Assembly (NCBI RefSeq): GCF_030499535.1
Contig: NZ_JASTLB010000001.1
Location: forward strand, 310,001 to 374,000
DNA length: 64,000 nt
Origin: Streptomyces sp. TG1A-8
Lineage (GTDB): Bacteria > Actinomycetota > Actinomycetes > Streptomycetales > Streptomycetaceae
Direction of reading: 5' to 3'
Shown here: positions 1 to 8,127 of the stretch, piece after piece
Position numbering within the stretch: position 1 is the stretch's first letter
Layout: each line of letters begins with the position of its first letter
The notes under the pieces: generated by a model
Database searches by the model: none
Told to the model about the DNA's origin: nothing
Seen by the model: only the letters and a program-made list of their open reading frames with translations
Position numbers and translations under genes: made by a program

Positions 1-133
1 GGTGCAGCAGACCCACCTCCTTCGCCACGGACTCCAGGCGCGGCCAGATGCTGCCCCCTTCGGACAGGAAGTCGTTGTAGGGGTCGACCAGTAACACGGC
101 CGTCTCCTCGGTCAGGTCGCCGTGATCGCGCAC
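1..133 (-). CDS. Isochorismatase-like cysteine hydrolase, N-terminal part (cut by window edge)
   Basis: The frame runs leftward off the window from a GTG at 133. After a short acidic N-terminus it reads VLLVDPYNDFLSEGG, the first beta-strand of the isochorismatase-like fold, with the catalytic Asp expected in DPYNDF. Only about 44 residues are visible, so the substrate is unknown; relatives hydrolyse isochorismate, nicotinamide or other amides. The frame stays open upstream towards the IS6 copy at 377, but the residues encoded by 134-376 look like random high-GC translation, so I chose the GTG at 133. No strong Shine-Dalgarno sequence precedes it. The IS may have removed the promoter. The family is fairly certain; the start is not. 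Confidence 0.6.
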   Translation of the reverse strand, partial: MRDHGDLTEETAVLLVDPYNDFLSEGGSIWPRLESVAKEVGLLH

Positions 134-376
134 ACTCCACTGCGACTCGAACTCGAAGCCGGCACGGCGCTGGACCGCAACGCGGTGCACGGCATCGTCC
201 TCGTGCTCCTCGCCGTCGGCGGCGCGGCGCCGGACGCCCTCGCCACGGGCGACCCGGGTTCCGGCGTCGGACGCCTCGCGCTCCCATCTGCCGTCGGGGT
301 CGCTGAGGCCGGCGGGGGCCGCCCGCGCGCGCAGGCTGATCAAAGTTGCTGTAGTTGTTGCATAAATGTCCTGAAC

Positions 377-1239
377 GGCGCTGTCACGTTGGCTGACCGG
401 GTGGGATGATTTTCTGGTTGGTCGTGCTGGGAGGGGTCGTCCGTGGACAGCGCACCGCCGTCGCACCAGGGGCACCGGTACCCGGTCGGGATCGTCTCCC
501 GCTGCGTGTGGCGGTACTTCCGCTTCCCGCTCGGCTTCCGCGAGGTCGAGGGGCTGATGCCCGAACGCGGCGTGGTCGTGTCCCACGAGACGGTCCGCCG
601 CTGGTGCGCGAAGTTCGGGCAGTCCTGCGCCGACGGCCTGTGTCAAAGGCGGCCCCGGTCCGGGGACACCTGGCACCTGGACGAGGTCTTCACCAGGGTC
701 AACGGCGAGCGGAAGTATCTGTGGCGGGCCCTCGACGCCGGCGGCAGCGTGCTCGACATCCCGGTCCAGAGCCGGCGGGACACCGCTGCGGCCAGGCGCT
801 TGTTCCGCAAACCGCTCAAGAAGACCTGCCCGGTGCCGCAGGTGGTGGTCACCGGCAAGCTCCGTTCCCACGGCGCGGCCCACCACGAGGTCACGTCCTG
901 CGTCGAGCACCGCCCGCACAAGGGCCTGAACAACCGGGCCGCGAACAGCCACCAGCCCACCCGGCAGCGCGAACGCGCGATGAAAGGTTTCCGCAGTACC
1001 GGCGGGACCCAGCGATTCCCGTCCGCGTTCAGCGGCATCCCACCCCACTTCCGACCCCACCGCCACCTGATGACCGCCGCCCACCACCGCGCCGAAACGA
1101 CCCCCCGCTTCACGATCCGGGATCAGACCACCGGCGCCACCGGCCAACCCGCCGAAGCCTGAACACGGAACCGGAACCCTGCCCCACCACACCCCGACAC
1201 GCCGCCAGGCACTCACACACCCACCAACGTGACAGCGCC
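377..1239 (+). mobile_element. IS6-family insertion sequence, copy 1 (863 bp)
   Basis: The element is bounded by 16-bp terminal inverted repeats GGCGCTGTCACGTTGG (377-392) and their complement at 1224-1239, and carries one transposase gene. The 8 bp on the left (TCCTGAAC) and right (GTTGGGCG) differ, so there is no target duplication. A nearly identical copy in the opposite orientation lies at 17455-18318. I found five differences between them: one missense, two silent, one 3' noncoding and one 1-bp indel. Together they bracket a 16-kb segment carrying a biosynthetic cluster. Confidence 0.9.
443..1162 (+). CDS. IS6-family transposase, catalytically degraded
   Basis: The 239-residue protein matches Streptomyces IS6/IS26-type transposases. 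An N-terminal HTH-like region (SHETVRRW, about 47-54) is followed by the DDE domain. The first catalytic Asp is present in WHLDEVF (D80). Family members normally have VTDKL and NRAENSH for the second Asp and the Glu; here they read VTGKL (G138) and NRAANSH (A167), so two of the three catalytic residues appear to be lost. The gene starts at a GTG preceded by GAGGGG. The same two substitutions occur in the second copy at 17455-18318, so neither is expected to transpose by itself. Family assignment is firm; the residue mapping is from memory of the family pattern. Confidence 0.85.
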   Translation: MDSAPPSHQGHRYPVGIVSRCVWRYFRFPLGFREVEGLMPERGVVVSHETVRRWCAKFGQSCADGLCQRRPRSGDTWHLDEVFTRVNGERKYLWRALDAGGSVLDIPVQSRRDTAAARRLFRKPLKKTCPVPQVVVTGKLRSHGAAHHEVTSCVEHRPHKGLNNRAANSHQPTRQRERAMKGFRSTGGTQRFPSAFSGIPPHFRPHRHLMTAAHHRAETTPRFTIRDQTTGATGQPAEA

Positions 1240-1384
1240 GTTGGGCGGCGGTGCGGCTGCCAGCCGTTGCCGAGTTCGACTGCAAGTGCGAAATTCCCCA
1301 CGGATTCGGTGGGCCCTGGACGGGCGCCGCCTCAGCAGCGCCCGTGGGGCCGTGTGAATGAAGTCTTCGAATGTTTTTTCCCAT

Positions 1385-1400
1385 GCTTTTTGAGAAAAGC
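1385..1400 (+). promoter_or_regulatory. Small hairpin immediately upstream of the ribosome binding site of the tandem LuxR gene
   Basis: GCTTTT and AAAAGC pair around a TGAG loop and end directly before the strong ribosome binding site AAGGAGGAGG (1401-1410), 7 nt from the GTG start. The 5' region is unusually AT-rich for this DNA. The hairpin could affect translation initiation, but that is inference. Confidence 0.4.
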
Positions 1401-1417
1401 AAGGAGGAGGTCAAGAC

Positions 1418-1885
1418 GTGGAAGAACCGGCAGCAAAACTCACCTGTCGGGAGTTAGAAGTACTCCGCCTGCTGGCCCAGGGGTTAAGCAACCGGCTCAT
1501 CGCCCGAAAACTCGACATATCCGAGAAGACCGTGAAGAACCATCTCAGCAACATATACTGCAAGATCGGGGCCACCCACCGCACCCAGGCCGCCCTCTAC
1601 GCCCAGTACGCCGGCCTGACCGACCCCGGGGAAGCGGCTCCGCCCGCTTCGGCACCTGCTCCCCTCCCCGAGAAGGACGCGCCCCCCGCTGGCCCCTGCC
1701 TCACCGCACGCGAGCGGGGCGTGCTCTGCCTGCTGGCCTGGGGATTAAGTAACCGGCTCATCGCTCAAAGACTCGACATATCCGAGAAGACCGTGAAGAA
1801 CCATCTCAGCAACATATACTGCAAAATCGGGGCCACTCACCGCACCCAGGCCGCCCTCTACGCCCAGTACGCCGACCTCGCTTAG
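1418..1885 (+). CDS. Two-headed LuxR-type regulator: two tandem GerE/CsgD HTH domains, no sensor domain
   Basis: The 155-residue protein is almost entirely two LuxR-type HTH domains (about residues 8-65 and 94-152) joined by a Pro/Ala linker. Each carries the signature LTxRE...GLSNRLIA...LDISEKTVKNHLSNIY. There is no receiver, PAS or ligand domain; LuxR regulators normally have one C-terminal HTH. Three leucines, at residues 13, 23 and 110, are TTA codons, the bldA target in Streptomyces, so translation may be developmentally controlled. The start is a GTG with AAGGAGGAGG 7 nt upstream. The TAG stop is created by IS5-A: its TA comes from the target and its G is the first base of the IS. Joining the DNA across the three IS elements restores seven more codons (YSLKLHQ, another TTA) and a TGA at 4358-4360. 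It is probably the cluster-situated regulator for the biosynthetic genes to its right; that role is inferred. Confidence 0.85.
   Translation: MEEPAAKLTCRELEVLRLLAQGLSNRLIARKLDISEKTVKNHLSNIYCKIGATHRTQAALYAQYAGLTDPGEAAPPASAPAPLPEKDAPPAGPCLTARERGVLCLLAWGLSNRLIAQRLDISEKTVKNHLSNIYCKIGATHRTQAALYAQYADLA
1471..1878 (+). repeat. Direct repeat encoding the duplicated HTH domain (copies at 1471-1617 and 1732-1878)
   Basis: The two copies are exactly 261 bp apart and in the same frame. I count about 12 differences over roughly 148 bp, with a core of about 100 bp that differs at only two positions, including silent sites and the shared TTA codon. That closeness at the DNA level indicates recent duplication or gene conversion, not ancient domain repetition. 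Confidence 0.85.
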
Positions 1886-2590
1886 AGGTCATCTCATTTG
1901 GAGCCAGCAGTAACCTGGAGGGGCGCCGATGGTTGGGCGTCTGGTCCCGGACGGGTTGTGGGAACTGTTCCAGCGGGCGGTGCCGGAGGCGCCGTCACGC
2001 CCGCAGGGTGGTGGCCGGCGCCGGTACGGCGACCGTGAGGTGCTGGCCGCGATCACCTTCGTGGCGACATCGGGCTGTACGTGGTCGCAGGTCCCGCCGG
2101 TGTCCGGACCGTCCGGCGCGACGGCCCACCGCCGGTTCGCGGAGTGGTCGAAGGCTCGGGTGTGGGCGAAGCTGCACCGGCTGGTGCTGGACGAGCCCGG
2201 CTCGCGGGGCGAGCTGGACCGGTCGCGGTGCGCGATCGGTTCGGTGAACATGCGGGCCCGGAAAGGGGGGACCCGACGGGTCCGAATCCTGTGGACCGGG
2301 GCAAGGAGGAGTCGAAGATCCACTTGATCACCGAGCGGACCGGACTGCACCTGCCCGTCGGGATTTCCGGGGCCAACCTGCACGACAGCCAGGCCCCGGA
2401 GCCACTCGTGCGCGGTATCCCGCCCATCCACTCCCGCCGCGGCCCACGTCGGCGCAAGCCCGCCAAGCTCCACGGCGACAGGGGATACGACTACGCTCAT
2501 CTGCGGAAACGGCTGCGCGAGCGCGGCATCCGGCACCGCATCGCCCGCACCCTCATCTACTACCGCCGACTCACCAAATGAGATGACCTC
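1885..2590 (+). mobile_element. IS5-family element A, internally deleted (706 bp)
   Basis: Perfect 17-bp terminal inverted repeats, GAGGTCATCTCATTTGG at 1885-1901 and its complement at 2574-2590, are flanked on both sides by the target duplication TTA (1882-1884 and 2591-2593). The transposase inside lacks the region around the catalytic Glu, so the element is short and defective, but its ends are intact. It inserted at the last codons of the tandem LuxR gene. Confidence 0.9.
1929..2581 (+). pseudogene. IS5-family transposase of element A (defective)
   Basis: The first frame (1929-2327) begins with VPDGLWELFQRAVPE and reaches MRARKGG. The second frame continues as GPNPVDRGK through LHGDRGYDYAHLRKRL and ends TLIYYRRLTK. 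The switch lies at AAAGGGGGG (2262-2270), where relatives use a programmed -1 frameshift. The first catalytic Asp is replaced (AIGSVNM where the family has a VDSV-like motif). The text jumps from RHRIAR straight to the extreme C-terminus, removing about 45 residues that would contain the catalytic Glu (IERT motif). It cannot encode an active enzyme but could be mobilised by a related transposase acting on its perfect ends. Confidence 0.85.
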
Positions 2591-2593
2591 TTA

Positions 2594-3458
2594 GACCGTG
2601 TCCTATGTGGTGATGGCTCGTTGAGCTGCGTATGGGGCGGGGTACGTGGAGTTGGATTGTTCCGGACGGGCTGTGGGAGATCGCGAGGCCGCTGATCCCG
2701 CCGTCAAAGGTGCGGCCGCAGGGTGGCGGGACGCAGGACACGCCTGATGAGACGCTGTTTGCCGCGATCATCTATGTGCTGGTCAGCGGCTGCGCCTGGC
2801 GGGCACTGCCACCGTGCTTCGGTATATCGAAGTCCACTGCGCATCGCCGTTTCGTGATCTGGTCGCGCGCCGGTGTGTGGGGCCGGCTCCATGAGGAGAT
2901 CCTGCGCCGGCTCGACGACACGGACCTCCTCGATCTTTCCCGTGTCGTCCTCGACTCCGCCCACGTGAGGGCTAAAAAAGGGGCGAACACACAGGTCCGA
3001 GTCCCGTGGACCGGGGCAAGCCGGGTTCCAAGATGCACATCCTGTCGGACGCGAAGGGACTGCCCCTTCTCGTCGGCATCTCCGCGGCCAACGTCCACGA
3101 CAGCCAGGCCCTGAAGCCCATGGTGCTCGGTCACCTAACGAGACACGACCCGCACAACGGCCGGTACTTCAAGCCCCAGCGCCTGCATGCCGACAAGGCA
3201 TACGACGTCCCTGAGCTGCGGAAATGGGTACGCGGCAAGCGCATCGGCGTCCGCATCGCCCGCAAGGGCATCGAGTCCAGCGAACGGCTGGGCCGGCGTC
3301 GTTGGGTGATCGAACGGACCATGTCCTGGCTGACCGGCTACCGTCGGCTCAACCACCGTTACGAACGCAATCCCCGCAACTACCTGGCCTTTCTGGGGCT
3401 TGCCGCAGTCCTCTGCTGCTACAAGCGACTCCTCAAGCCCACCACATAGGACACGGTC
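2594..3458 (+). mobile_element. IS5-family element B (865 bp)
   Basis: The 19-bp terminal inverted repeats GACCGTGTCCTATGTGGTG (2594-2612) and their complement (3440-3458) are perfect. The element is flanked by TTA on the left (2591-2593) and right (3459-3461). The left TTA is shared with element A and the right one with element C, so the three elements abut with only the trinucleotide between them. Its transposase looks intact. Confidence 0.92.
2632..3449 (+). CDS. IS5-family (IS427-type) transposase, two frames joined by -1 frameshift
   Basis: Frame one (from 2632) gives the N-terminal HTH region (WIVPDGLWEIARPLIPP) and the first catalytic Asp in VVLDSAHVRAKKG. At the slippery run AAAAAAG (2974-2980) the -1 frame continues GPSPVDRGKPGSKMH, then the second Asp in LHADKAYD and the Glu in WVIERTMSW, and ends KRLLKPTT. 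All three DDE residues are present and the total, about 272 residues, is normal for the group. Without slippage, frame one would make a short DNA-binding protein ending at 3114. Slippage is inferred from the sequence and from known behaviour of this IS group. Confidence 0.88.
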
Positions 3459-3461
3459 TTA

Positions 3462-4335
3462 GAGCTTGTCTCACGTGGCGATCTTTGCGAGTTTCTTGTA
3501 GCAGGTCAGGACCGCTGCGAGCCCGAGGAAGGCCAGGAAGTGGCTGCCTTTGCGCTCGTAGCGGACGGTCAGGCGGCGGTAGCCGAAGAGCCAGGAGATC
3601 GTCCGTTCGATCTTCCAGCGGTGCCGGCCGAGACGCTCGCCGGACTCGATGCCGGGTCGGGCGATGCGCGGGACGATGCCCCGTTCACGCAGCCACCTCA
3701 GCCTCTCGGCGGAGTGGTACGCCTTGTCCGCGCGAAGCCTGCCGGGCCTGCGTCTGCGAGGGCCGCGCCGGGAACGGACGGCGGGGATGCCCAGCACCAG
3801 CGGCAGGAGTGCCTGGCTGTCATGGACGTTCGCCCCCGAGACGCCAAGGGCGAGAGGGAGGCCCTGGGCGTCGGACAGGACGTGGAGCTTGCTGCCCTTC
3901 TTGCCCCGGTCGACCGGATTGCGCCCGGTCAGCGATCCCCCTTTTTCGCCCGGACGGAGGCGGCGTCCACGATCACCGAGGTCCAGTCCACCTCGCCGCG
4001 GGCGCCGAGTTCGTCCAGAACGGCCTGGTGCAGCCGCCGCCACAGCCCGTCCTTGGTCCATGCGGAGAACCGGCGGTGGGCGGTGGCCGGTGAGACGCCG
4101 AACGTCTCCGGCAGGTGCCGCCAGGCGCAGCCGCTGGTCAGCACGTACACCACGGCCGTGAACACCGCTCGCTCATCCACCGGGGCCGTGCCTCCGCCTT
4201 GCGGACGGGAAGCGAACGAAGGCAGCAACGGTGCCACGAGCGACCAGAGTTCGTCAGGAACCAACCGCTGCGACAAACCAACACCCATGGCACGGCATCA
4301 TGCCGCATCAACCTCACACCACGTGAGACACCCTC
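3462..4335 (-). mobile_element. IS5-family element C, opposite transposase orientation (874 bp)
   Basis: Its ends are imperfect inverted repeats: GAGCTTGTCTCACGTGG at 3462 and the complement of GAGGGTGTCTCACGTGG ending at 4335. TTA flanks both sides (3459-3461 and 4336-4338). It is the third unit of the string TTA-A-TTA-B-TTA-C-TTA. Removing all three elements plus the extra TTA copies rejoins the LuxR reading frame cleanly. Confidence 0.9.
3471..4288 (-). CDS. IS5-family (IS427-type) transposase of element C, -1 frameshifted
   Basis: The N-terminal frame starts at 4288 (LVPDELWSLVAPLLPS) and carries the first Asp in VIVDAASVRAKKGDR before a stop at 3929. At the AAAAAGGGGG run on the minus strand (plus-strand 3937-3946) the -1 frame takes over with GRNPVDRGKKGSKLHV, then LRADKAYHS (second Asp) and WKIERTISW (Glu), ending KKLAKIAT. 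The DDE triad is complete, so the element may still be active. The inverted repeat DNA starts just outside both ends of the gene. An automatic annotation would probably call this two genes. Confidence 0.86.
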
Positions 4336-4338
4336 TTA

Positions 4339-4796
4339 CTCGTTAAAACTACATCAGTGAGCTGGTGGATTCAATGCGTTGCTGATCGCGAAGTGTCCAT
4401 TTCTGCTGAGGACTTGACAGGTGCCGTTTCCCAAGGCTTGAACGTCTACGGTCTTCGCGTCCATTCTGGGAGCGGGTATTCGCGGCTGGAAGGCGGAGCG
4501 GATCGCATCAGCGTGCCATGACCCGGGCCGACCCGAGCATGCCTGTGCCCGCCCGCATGCGGCCGTCATGCTGCAGTTACGCGAGGCCTGGCCGGTGTCG
4601 CCTGCTTGACCATCCGCCACGCCAGTGCCGGACCTGGTCCGGCGCGACGTCACCGCGAGCGCGTCGAACACCCGGTCCGGTAGGGGCATCACGTACCCGG
4701 CCGCGGACGACGGCGAGTTCCCGCCTCTGTCCGGCGATCAGCCGCAGGTGATCCTCGTCGCGGCCGGCGGCGGGAAGTACCGGCCCCTCTGGGGCC
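4339..4796. other. Gap: displaced 3' end of the LuxR gene, then no recognisable gene
   Basis: Positions 4339-4360 are the original end of the tandem LuxR gene (codons for YSLKLHQ and a TGA) displaced by the three IS insertions. From 4361 to 4796 there are only short frames in several registers with no family resemblance that I can see, and no clear terminator. Confidence 0.6.
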
Positions 4797-5864
4797 TCAC
4801 ACCCGCCAGTCGCCCGCGATCTTCAGCAGATGGTCGTTCTCCTCGGGAGTGCCGATGGTGATCCGCACCCCCTCGTCGCCGAAGGGGCGCACCATGACTC
4901 CCGCCGCCTCGCACACGTCGGTGAACGCCGTCGTGTGCGCACCGAGGCGCAGCCAGACGAAGTTGGCCTGGCTGTCAGGAACGTTCCAGCCCGCGGCCCG
5001 CAGAGCGCGGGTGACCCGGGAGCGCTCGCCCACCAGGGTCTGTACTCGCTCCAGCAGTTCGGGACCCGCGTTCAACGATGCCTGCGCGGCGGCCTGGGCG
5101 AGTCCGCTGACGGCGAACGGCGCGGTGCAGGCCCGCAGCGCGGCCGCAACCGGCGGATGCGCCACCGCGTAGCCGACGCGCAGTCGCGCCAGCCCGTACG
5201 CCTTGGAGAAGGTGCGCAGTACGGCGACGTGGGGACGGTCGCGGTAGAGGTCGATGCCGTCGGGTACATCGGTGTCGTCGACGAACTCGCGGTACGCCTC
5301 GTCGAGCACCACCAGCACGTCGCCCGGCACCCGGTCGAGGAAGCGCTCAAGCTCACCACGGTGCACGGCCGTGCCGGTCGGGTTGTTGGGGCTGCACACG
5401 ATGATCACGCGCGTGCGGTCGCTCACCGCGTCGGCCATGGCCTCCAGGTCATGCCGCTCGTCACGCAGCGGAATCGGCACGGGCGTTGCCCCGGTGGCCC
5501 AGACGAGCAGCGGGTACGCCTCGAACGAGCGCCAGGCGAACAGCACTTCGTCCCCCTCGCCGACCGCGGCGCACAACAGGTCCTTGGTGACCCCTAGGGA
5601 TCCGGTGCCGGGCACGCAGTGTTCCGGAGGCACCCCCAGGGCACCGGACAACGCCGTGACCAGTTCACTGCTCTTCGCGTCGGGATAGCGGTTGACGCGC
5701 CCCAACTCCTCGCGCATCGAGGCGACGACCGACGGCAGCGGGGGGTAGGGGTTCTCGTTCGATGACAGCTTGTCCACCAGGTCGCTGGGCGCGACCCGGC
5801 CGGGAACGTAGCGAGGCAACCGGGAGACATCGGCGCGCAGCCGGGGAGCAGGTGCAGGGGGCAT
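4797..5864 (-). CDS. HisC-like class I/II PLP aminotransferase of the biosynthetic cluster
   Basis: The 355-residue protein has the histidinol-phosphate aminotransferase layout: [10 protein letters not shown] near 34-43, RYPDA (59-63), GTGSL (86-90, the phosphate-binding loop), CSPNNPTG (157-164), VLDEAYREF (186-194) and the PLP lysine in RTFSKAYG (K221). It should transfer an amino group to or from a 2-oxo acid or amino alcohol phosphate. In secondary-metabolite clusters HisC homologues aminate unusual keto intermediates. The start is the ATG at 5864 with GGAG 8 nt upstream, rather than a longer in-frame GTG. It lies downstream of the enolpyruvyltransferase gene on the same strand (about 210 bp apart), so the two probably form an operon. 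The natural substrate is not evident. Confidence 0.85.
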   Translation of the reverse strand: MPPAPAPRLRADVSRLPRYVPGRVAPSDLVDKLSSNENPYPPLPSVVASMREELGRVNRYPDAKSSELVTALSGALGVPPEHCVPGTGSLGVTKDLLCAAVGEGDEVLFAWRSFEAYPLLVWATGATPVPIPLRDERHDLEAMADAVSDRTRVIIVCSPNNPTGTAVHRGELERFLDRVPGDVLVVLDEAYREFVDDTDVPDGIDLYRDRPHVAVLRTFSKAYGLARLRVGYAVAHPPVAAALRACTAPFAVSGLAQAAAQASLNAGPELLERVQTLVGERSRVTRALRAAGWNVPDSQANFVWLRLGAHTTAFTDVCEAAGVMVRPFGDEGVRITIGTPEENDHLLKIAGDWRV

Positions 5865-6075
5865 CGGTGGAACTCCTGAACGGGGGGAGGTGAACGGTCC
5901 CGGGTGTCGTTCAGCCGGGGTTCCGGGGGCCATGCGCCGCGGGGCGCGCGGGCGTGAGATCCAGCCCGCGCGCCGACACCTCTGCCATGGTCAGCTGCGC
6001 GTCTCGATCACCTGTCGGGTCCGGTCTTGCGCGCCCCCGCGGCACAGCGGCCCGCCGGGGTTGCCGCAGGCGGGG

Positions 6076-7425
6076 TCAGCCGACGGCCCCAGCGGGCGCG
6101 TTCTCCTCCTCGACGGCCGTGGTCCGCACCCCTGCCTTGGTGAACTCCTCCATGAAGGTGGGAAAGGACAGCCGGACGTCTTCGAAGCCCGAGAACCGGT
6201 TGGCGGACTGCATCCGCAGGCCTGCCACGAACAGCGACATGAAGATGCGGTGGTCGCCCCAACTGGAGAGCGTCACTCCGCCGGGGTACGTCCGCGCGCC
6301 GCGGACCTCGAAACCGTCGCAGACGCCGTCGTCGTACAGGACCTCGATGTCCACGCCCGCGCGGGTCAGTTCAGCGACCATGGCCTCGATGCGTGACGCC
6401 TTGTGGAAGCGGGTGAGGCGTCCGCCGGTCACCCGCAGGCTGCCCTGCACGTACGCCCCGAGGGCGGCGAGCGTGGGCACGATGTTCGGGCAGTCCCGCA
6501 CATCCACCTCGAAGTTGCCGCGCAGACTGTCCTGCGGGTTGTCGACGGTCAGCGACGAGGTGGCCCGGTCGAAGGTGACACTCACCCCGAGCTGCTCCAG
6601 GATCGGGACGATCGCGAACTCACCCTGCATGCTGTCGCCGTACACGTTGGTCAGGACAGTCCGGCCCGGGAAGAGCGCGGCGGCGGCCAGCAGGTACGAG
6701 GCCGAGGTGTAGTCCTCGTGCGTGGTGACGTCCTGGGCCTGGTAGGAGGAGGGCTCCACGTGGTAGCGACGCATGTCCTCCGACGCGGAGACCTTGATAC
6801 CCGCTTCCGTCAGGCTCGCCAGCGTCTGCCGGATGTACGACTGGGAGAAGACCTCGCCCGTCACCTCGATCTCCACCGGGCGGTTGGCCAGCGGCGCGGC
6901 GAATAGGACGGCGGTGATGAACTGCGAGCTGATGTCGCCCGGCAGCCGGCACGTGCCGCCCTTCAGGCCACGTCCCCAGTTGACGACCGGAGCCTTGTTC
7001 TCGCTGACGATCGACTCGATGTCCGCGCCGAGTTCGCGCAACGCCTCCAGCAGGGGCTCCATCACGCGGTTGCACAGGGTCGCGTCGCCCGTCACCACGA
7101 CCGGCGACGGCAGTACGGACGCCAGCGCCGTCATGACGCGAAACACCAGACCCGAGCCGCGGGCCTGGATGACGCGCCGGATGTGCGGGCGCGTCCCTCC
7201 GATGCCCTGGATCTCCAGGAATCCGTCGTGCTCGGTGATCTTGGCACCGAAGGCACGGCAGGCGTTTTTCATGGTCTCCGTCTCGTCGCAACGGAGGTCG
7301 TTGTAAACACGTGACGTACCCGCGGCCAGTGTGCCGGTCAGAATTGCCCGTTGCGTCTCCGGTTTCGAAGAAGGGACGCGGAAAGTTCCGGAAAAGGAAT
7401 CGACCGGATCAACCCTCAGCAGCAT
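6076..7425 (-). CDS. EPSP-synthase-like enolpyruvyltransferase (secondary-metabolism type)
   Basis: The 449-residue protein has the two-domain inside-out barrel signatures of the AroA family: VPSSKPETQRAIL near the N-terminus (the family's SKxxTxR substrate loop), LPGDISSQFITA mid-protein and DHRIFMSLFVAGL near the C-terminus (AroA DHRIAM motif). The usual LDCGNSGTTMR loop is changed to RGSGLVFRVM, so it is probably not housekeeping AroA. Expected chemistry is transfer of an enolpyruvyl group from phosphoenolpyruvate to a hydroxyl, or a related reaction. It starts at an ATG with AAGGAG 8 nt upstream, at the left edge of the 700-bp divergent control region. Together with a HisC aminotransferase, a PhyH enzyme and ATP-grasp ligases it recalls the polyoxin/nikkomycin toolkit, but the radical SAM enzyme of those pathways is absent. 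Confidence 0.85.
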   Translation of the reverse strand: MLLRVDPVDSFSGTFRVPSSKPETQRAILTGTLAAGTSRVYNDLRCDETETMKNACRAFGAKITEHDGFLEIQGIGGTRPHIRRVIQARGSGLVFRVMTALASVLPSPVVVTGDATLCNRVMEPLLEALRELGADIESIVSENKAPVVNWGRGLKGGTCRLPGDISSQFITAVLFAAPLANRPVEIEVTGEVFSQSYIRQTLASLTEAGIKVSASEDMRRYHVEPSSYQAQDVTTHEDYTSASYLLAAAALFPGRTVLTNVYGDSMQGEFAIVPILEQLGVSVTFDRATSSLTVDNPQDSLRGNFEVDVRDCPNIVPTLAALGAYVQGSLRVTGGRLTRFHKASRIEAMVAELTRAGVDIEVLYDDGVCDGFEVRGARTYPGGVTLSSWGDHRIFMSLFVAGLRMQSANRFSGFEDVRLSFPTFMEEFTKAGVRTTAVEEENAPAGAVG

Positions 7426-8127
7426 CCTCGTATCTCCTTTTTCCCATCGTGCGCCGTCTGAGACCGCAAGCGATGTCGCATTGGCGTTCAGGGGCGGCGA
7501 TATCTGCGGAGGGAGAATAGGTCATCCCAACGCTTGGCGCTTCGATGTCGGGGCGACAGTTCCAAAAAGTTTCCTGGCGCGCACGACAGCCCTCCTCCGA
7601 CGGTGGGGGCGCGAGAAGAATTCTGCGTCCCGTGGTGTGCGCGCGCAATAGGTCCATCGGCCCATGACGCTTCCGGTACGCATCCGGTACGAGGTGGTTC
7701 ATACCATGGTGCAGCGCGGGACGCCACTGTCGTCGATGCTCAGTGACACCACCGGGACCAGCGGACGAGCCGTCAACCGTGCACTCTTCACGGGCCGAAC
7801 GTGCCCCTGGTGTCCTGCAGGTGCTTGATTTATCACTTGTTGGCGACGGCGATCGCGCACAGCCCTTCGTCCCGGCCGGGGCGGCCGCAATAGCCTGGCA
7901 GCACGTGCCCGCGCGCCTGCAACGCCGGGGGTGCTGGGACCTAGGTCCTATTCTGACCAGGCCGGTCCCATGCGAGGCTATGGCAGCGCGATCAACACGT
8001 TGCGGGCCCGTTCCCGAGATTCGGGTTCGGGTTCATTCTTCGGTTCCGAAATGCCCGCCGCCGCTGTCAACCGGCTGCCCCCGGCCGGGCACGTCCATGC
8101 TTCCTGTGAACCGTGAGGACGACATCC
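7426..8127. promoter_or_regulatory. Divergent control region between the two arms of the biosynthetic cluster
   Basis: About 700 bp separate the leftward enolpyruvyltransferase gene from the rightward ATP-grasp gene. Translations here resemble no protein that I know. It must hold promoters for both arms. It contains the perfect 12-bp palindrome GGACCTAGGTCC at 7937-7948 and, just to its right, further GGTCC/GGACC-like half sites (7955-7968). A short repeat, CCGGTACG, lies near 7690. I infer binding by the tandem LuxR protein or another regulator, without direct evidence. Confidence 0.5.
7937..7948. repeat. 12-bp perfect palindrome GGACCTAGGTCC, candidate operator
   Basis: The palindrome sits about 180 bp upstream of the first ATP-grasp gene in the divergent promoter region. 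Its perfect symmetry suits a dimeric HTH regulator. I could not find a second full copy in the window by eye. Confidence 0.4.

Noticed and set aside
122..409. Open frame of 95 residues on the plus strand at the left edge
   Set aside because: It overlaps the better supported cysteine hydrolase frame on the other strand and runs into the IS6 element; no family resemblance.
3471..4288. Two separate overlapping hypothetical genes in element C
   Set aside because: The two frames together give one complete IS5 transposase with an intact DDE triad joined at a slippery run.
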